This document shows positions 48,072-48,368 of a stretch of DNA of 48,368 bases, in pieces; position 1 is the stretch's first letter, and each line of letters begins with the position of its first letter. Both the position numbers and the translations under genes were made by a program. The notes beneath the pieces are model-generated. The model was not told where the DNA came from. It saw only the letters and a program-made list of their open reading frames with translations, and ran no database searches. The stretch spans positions 14,689 to 63,056 of the forward strand of contig NZ_QFRK01000039.1 of NCBI RefSeq assembly GCF_003143855.1, in the 5' to 3' direction. The stretch is from Streptomyces sp. NWU339 (GTDB taxonomy: Bacteria > Actinomycetota > Actinomycetes > Streptomycetales > Streptomycetaceae).

Positions 48072-48368
48072 TCAGCGGGGCCGCAGTGCGGCGACGGCGA
48101 CCACGGCGGGCGTGGTGATGAGCAGGACGAAGGTGAGGGGTGACGTGGCGCCGCCGGAGGGCCGTTTGACCGGGGGTGCCGCCCGGTACCGCGGGTAGTG
48201 CACGGGCGTCGCGGACGGAGGTGGCGCGGGTGCGGGGGTGGCCGAGGGGGGTGGGGCCGGCGCGGGGCGCGGCGGCGGAGCGGGCGTGGGAGTAGGAGTG
48301 GGGGCCGGACGGGCGGGCGGTGGCGCGGGGCGGGCCCGACGCGGAGGTGGCGGGGACGGCGGTTCGGG
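48072..48368 (-). CDS. Proline-rich protein with C-terminal membrane helix, cut by window end
   Basis: The minus strand encodes, from the window edge, PEPPSPPPPRRARPAPPP and TPTPTPAPPPRPAPAPPPSA, then HYPRYRAAPPVKRPSGGATS, then a single hydrophobic stretch (PLTFVLLITTPAVVAVAALR) just before the TGA. The start lies beyond the window. It would be a tail-anchored or C-terminally anchored protein whose long Pro/Ala/Arg stalk could span the wall or interact with partners. Next to the DUF4239 gene on the same strand. Confidence 0.7.
   Translation of the reverse strand, partial: PEPPSPPPPRRARPAPPPARPAPTPTPTPAPPPRPAPAPPPSATPAPAPPPSATPVHYPRYRAAPPVKRPSGGATSPLTFVLLITTPAVVAVAALRPR

Overview
The window looks like part of a Streptomyces (or close relative) chromosome. 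It is very GC-rich with strong third-position GC bias, uses GTG and TTG starts behind AGGAGG-like ribosome binding sites, and carries typical families of the genus: a DUF5302 protein, an Rpf/LysM/M23 secreted protein, a class F sortase, a PAS-GAF-SpoIIE phosphatase, and a zf-HC2 anti-sigma factor near an ECF sigma factor. No rRNA, tRNA or CRISPR array was recognised.

Positions 1-3100 are a scar region. A 924-bp IS5-family element with matching TTA target duplications sits 13 bp upstream of an intact streptothricin (nourseothricin) acetyltransferase gene. Next to it lie frameshifted or truncated pieces of a nucleoside-deoxyribosyltransferase-like gene, an alpha/beta hydrolase and a GH6 cellulase. 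Positions 3100-9107 form a sugar-use locus: LacI regulator, binding lipoprotein and two permeases on the minus strand, diverging from a GH32 enzyme across a LacI-type operator.

Positions 9100-20100 mix resident genes (DUF5302, an Xaa-Pro aminopeptidase paralogue divergent from a LuxR-type regulator, a two-component system) with decayed mobile DNA: a lysoplasmalogenase fragment, an orphan copy of the panD promoter/leader/start, a tyrosine integrase lacking its catalytic half, a Tn3 transposase C-terminus and an IS1380 element. The IS5 and IS1380 transposase genes each carry a closely related short palindromic insert.

From 20480 the window becomes gene-dense. It holds panD with a hairpin leader and a degenerate upstream copy, a GNAT enzyme, an Asp/Glu racemase-like protein, a 58 percent proline protein, 6-phosphogluconate dehydrogenase, an Rpf-LysM-M23 cell-wall enzyme, an EamA-type transporter, a secreted PA14-GH2 glycosidase, a WS/DGAT acyltransferase, an unusual zinc-ribbon SDR protein and a degenerate HD protein. 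A 57-codon small gene, a VOC protein and a lipase maturation factor-like protein follow. The last part is mostly signalling and envelope: PP2C phosphatase, sigma/anti-sigma pair, CapA-like protein, MarR regulator divergent from a hydrolase, a frameshifted universal stress protein, a Tat-type polysaccharide deacetylase, a class F sortase with a secreted membrane-anchored neighbour, a DUF4239 protein and a proline-rich protein cut by the window end.

The observations most worth following are the three related copies of a panD leader-plus-start module (9519-9641, 20479-20538, 20527-20642), the palindromic inserts in two unrelated transposase genes, the tandem MarR-type sites covering a start codon, the SDR-like protein that lacks the catalytic Tyr, and the small gene at 34128.
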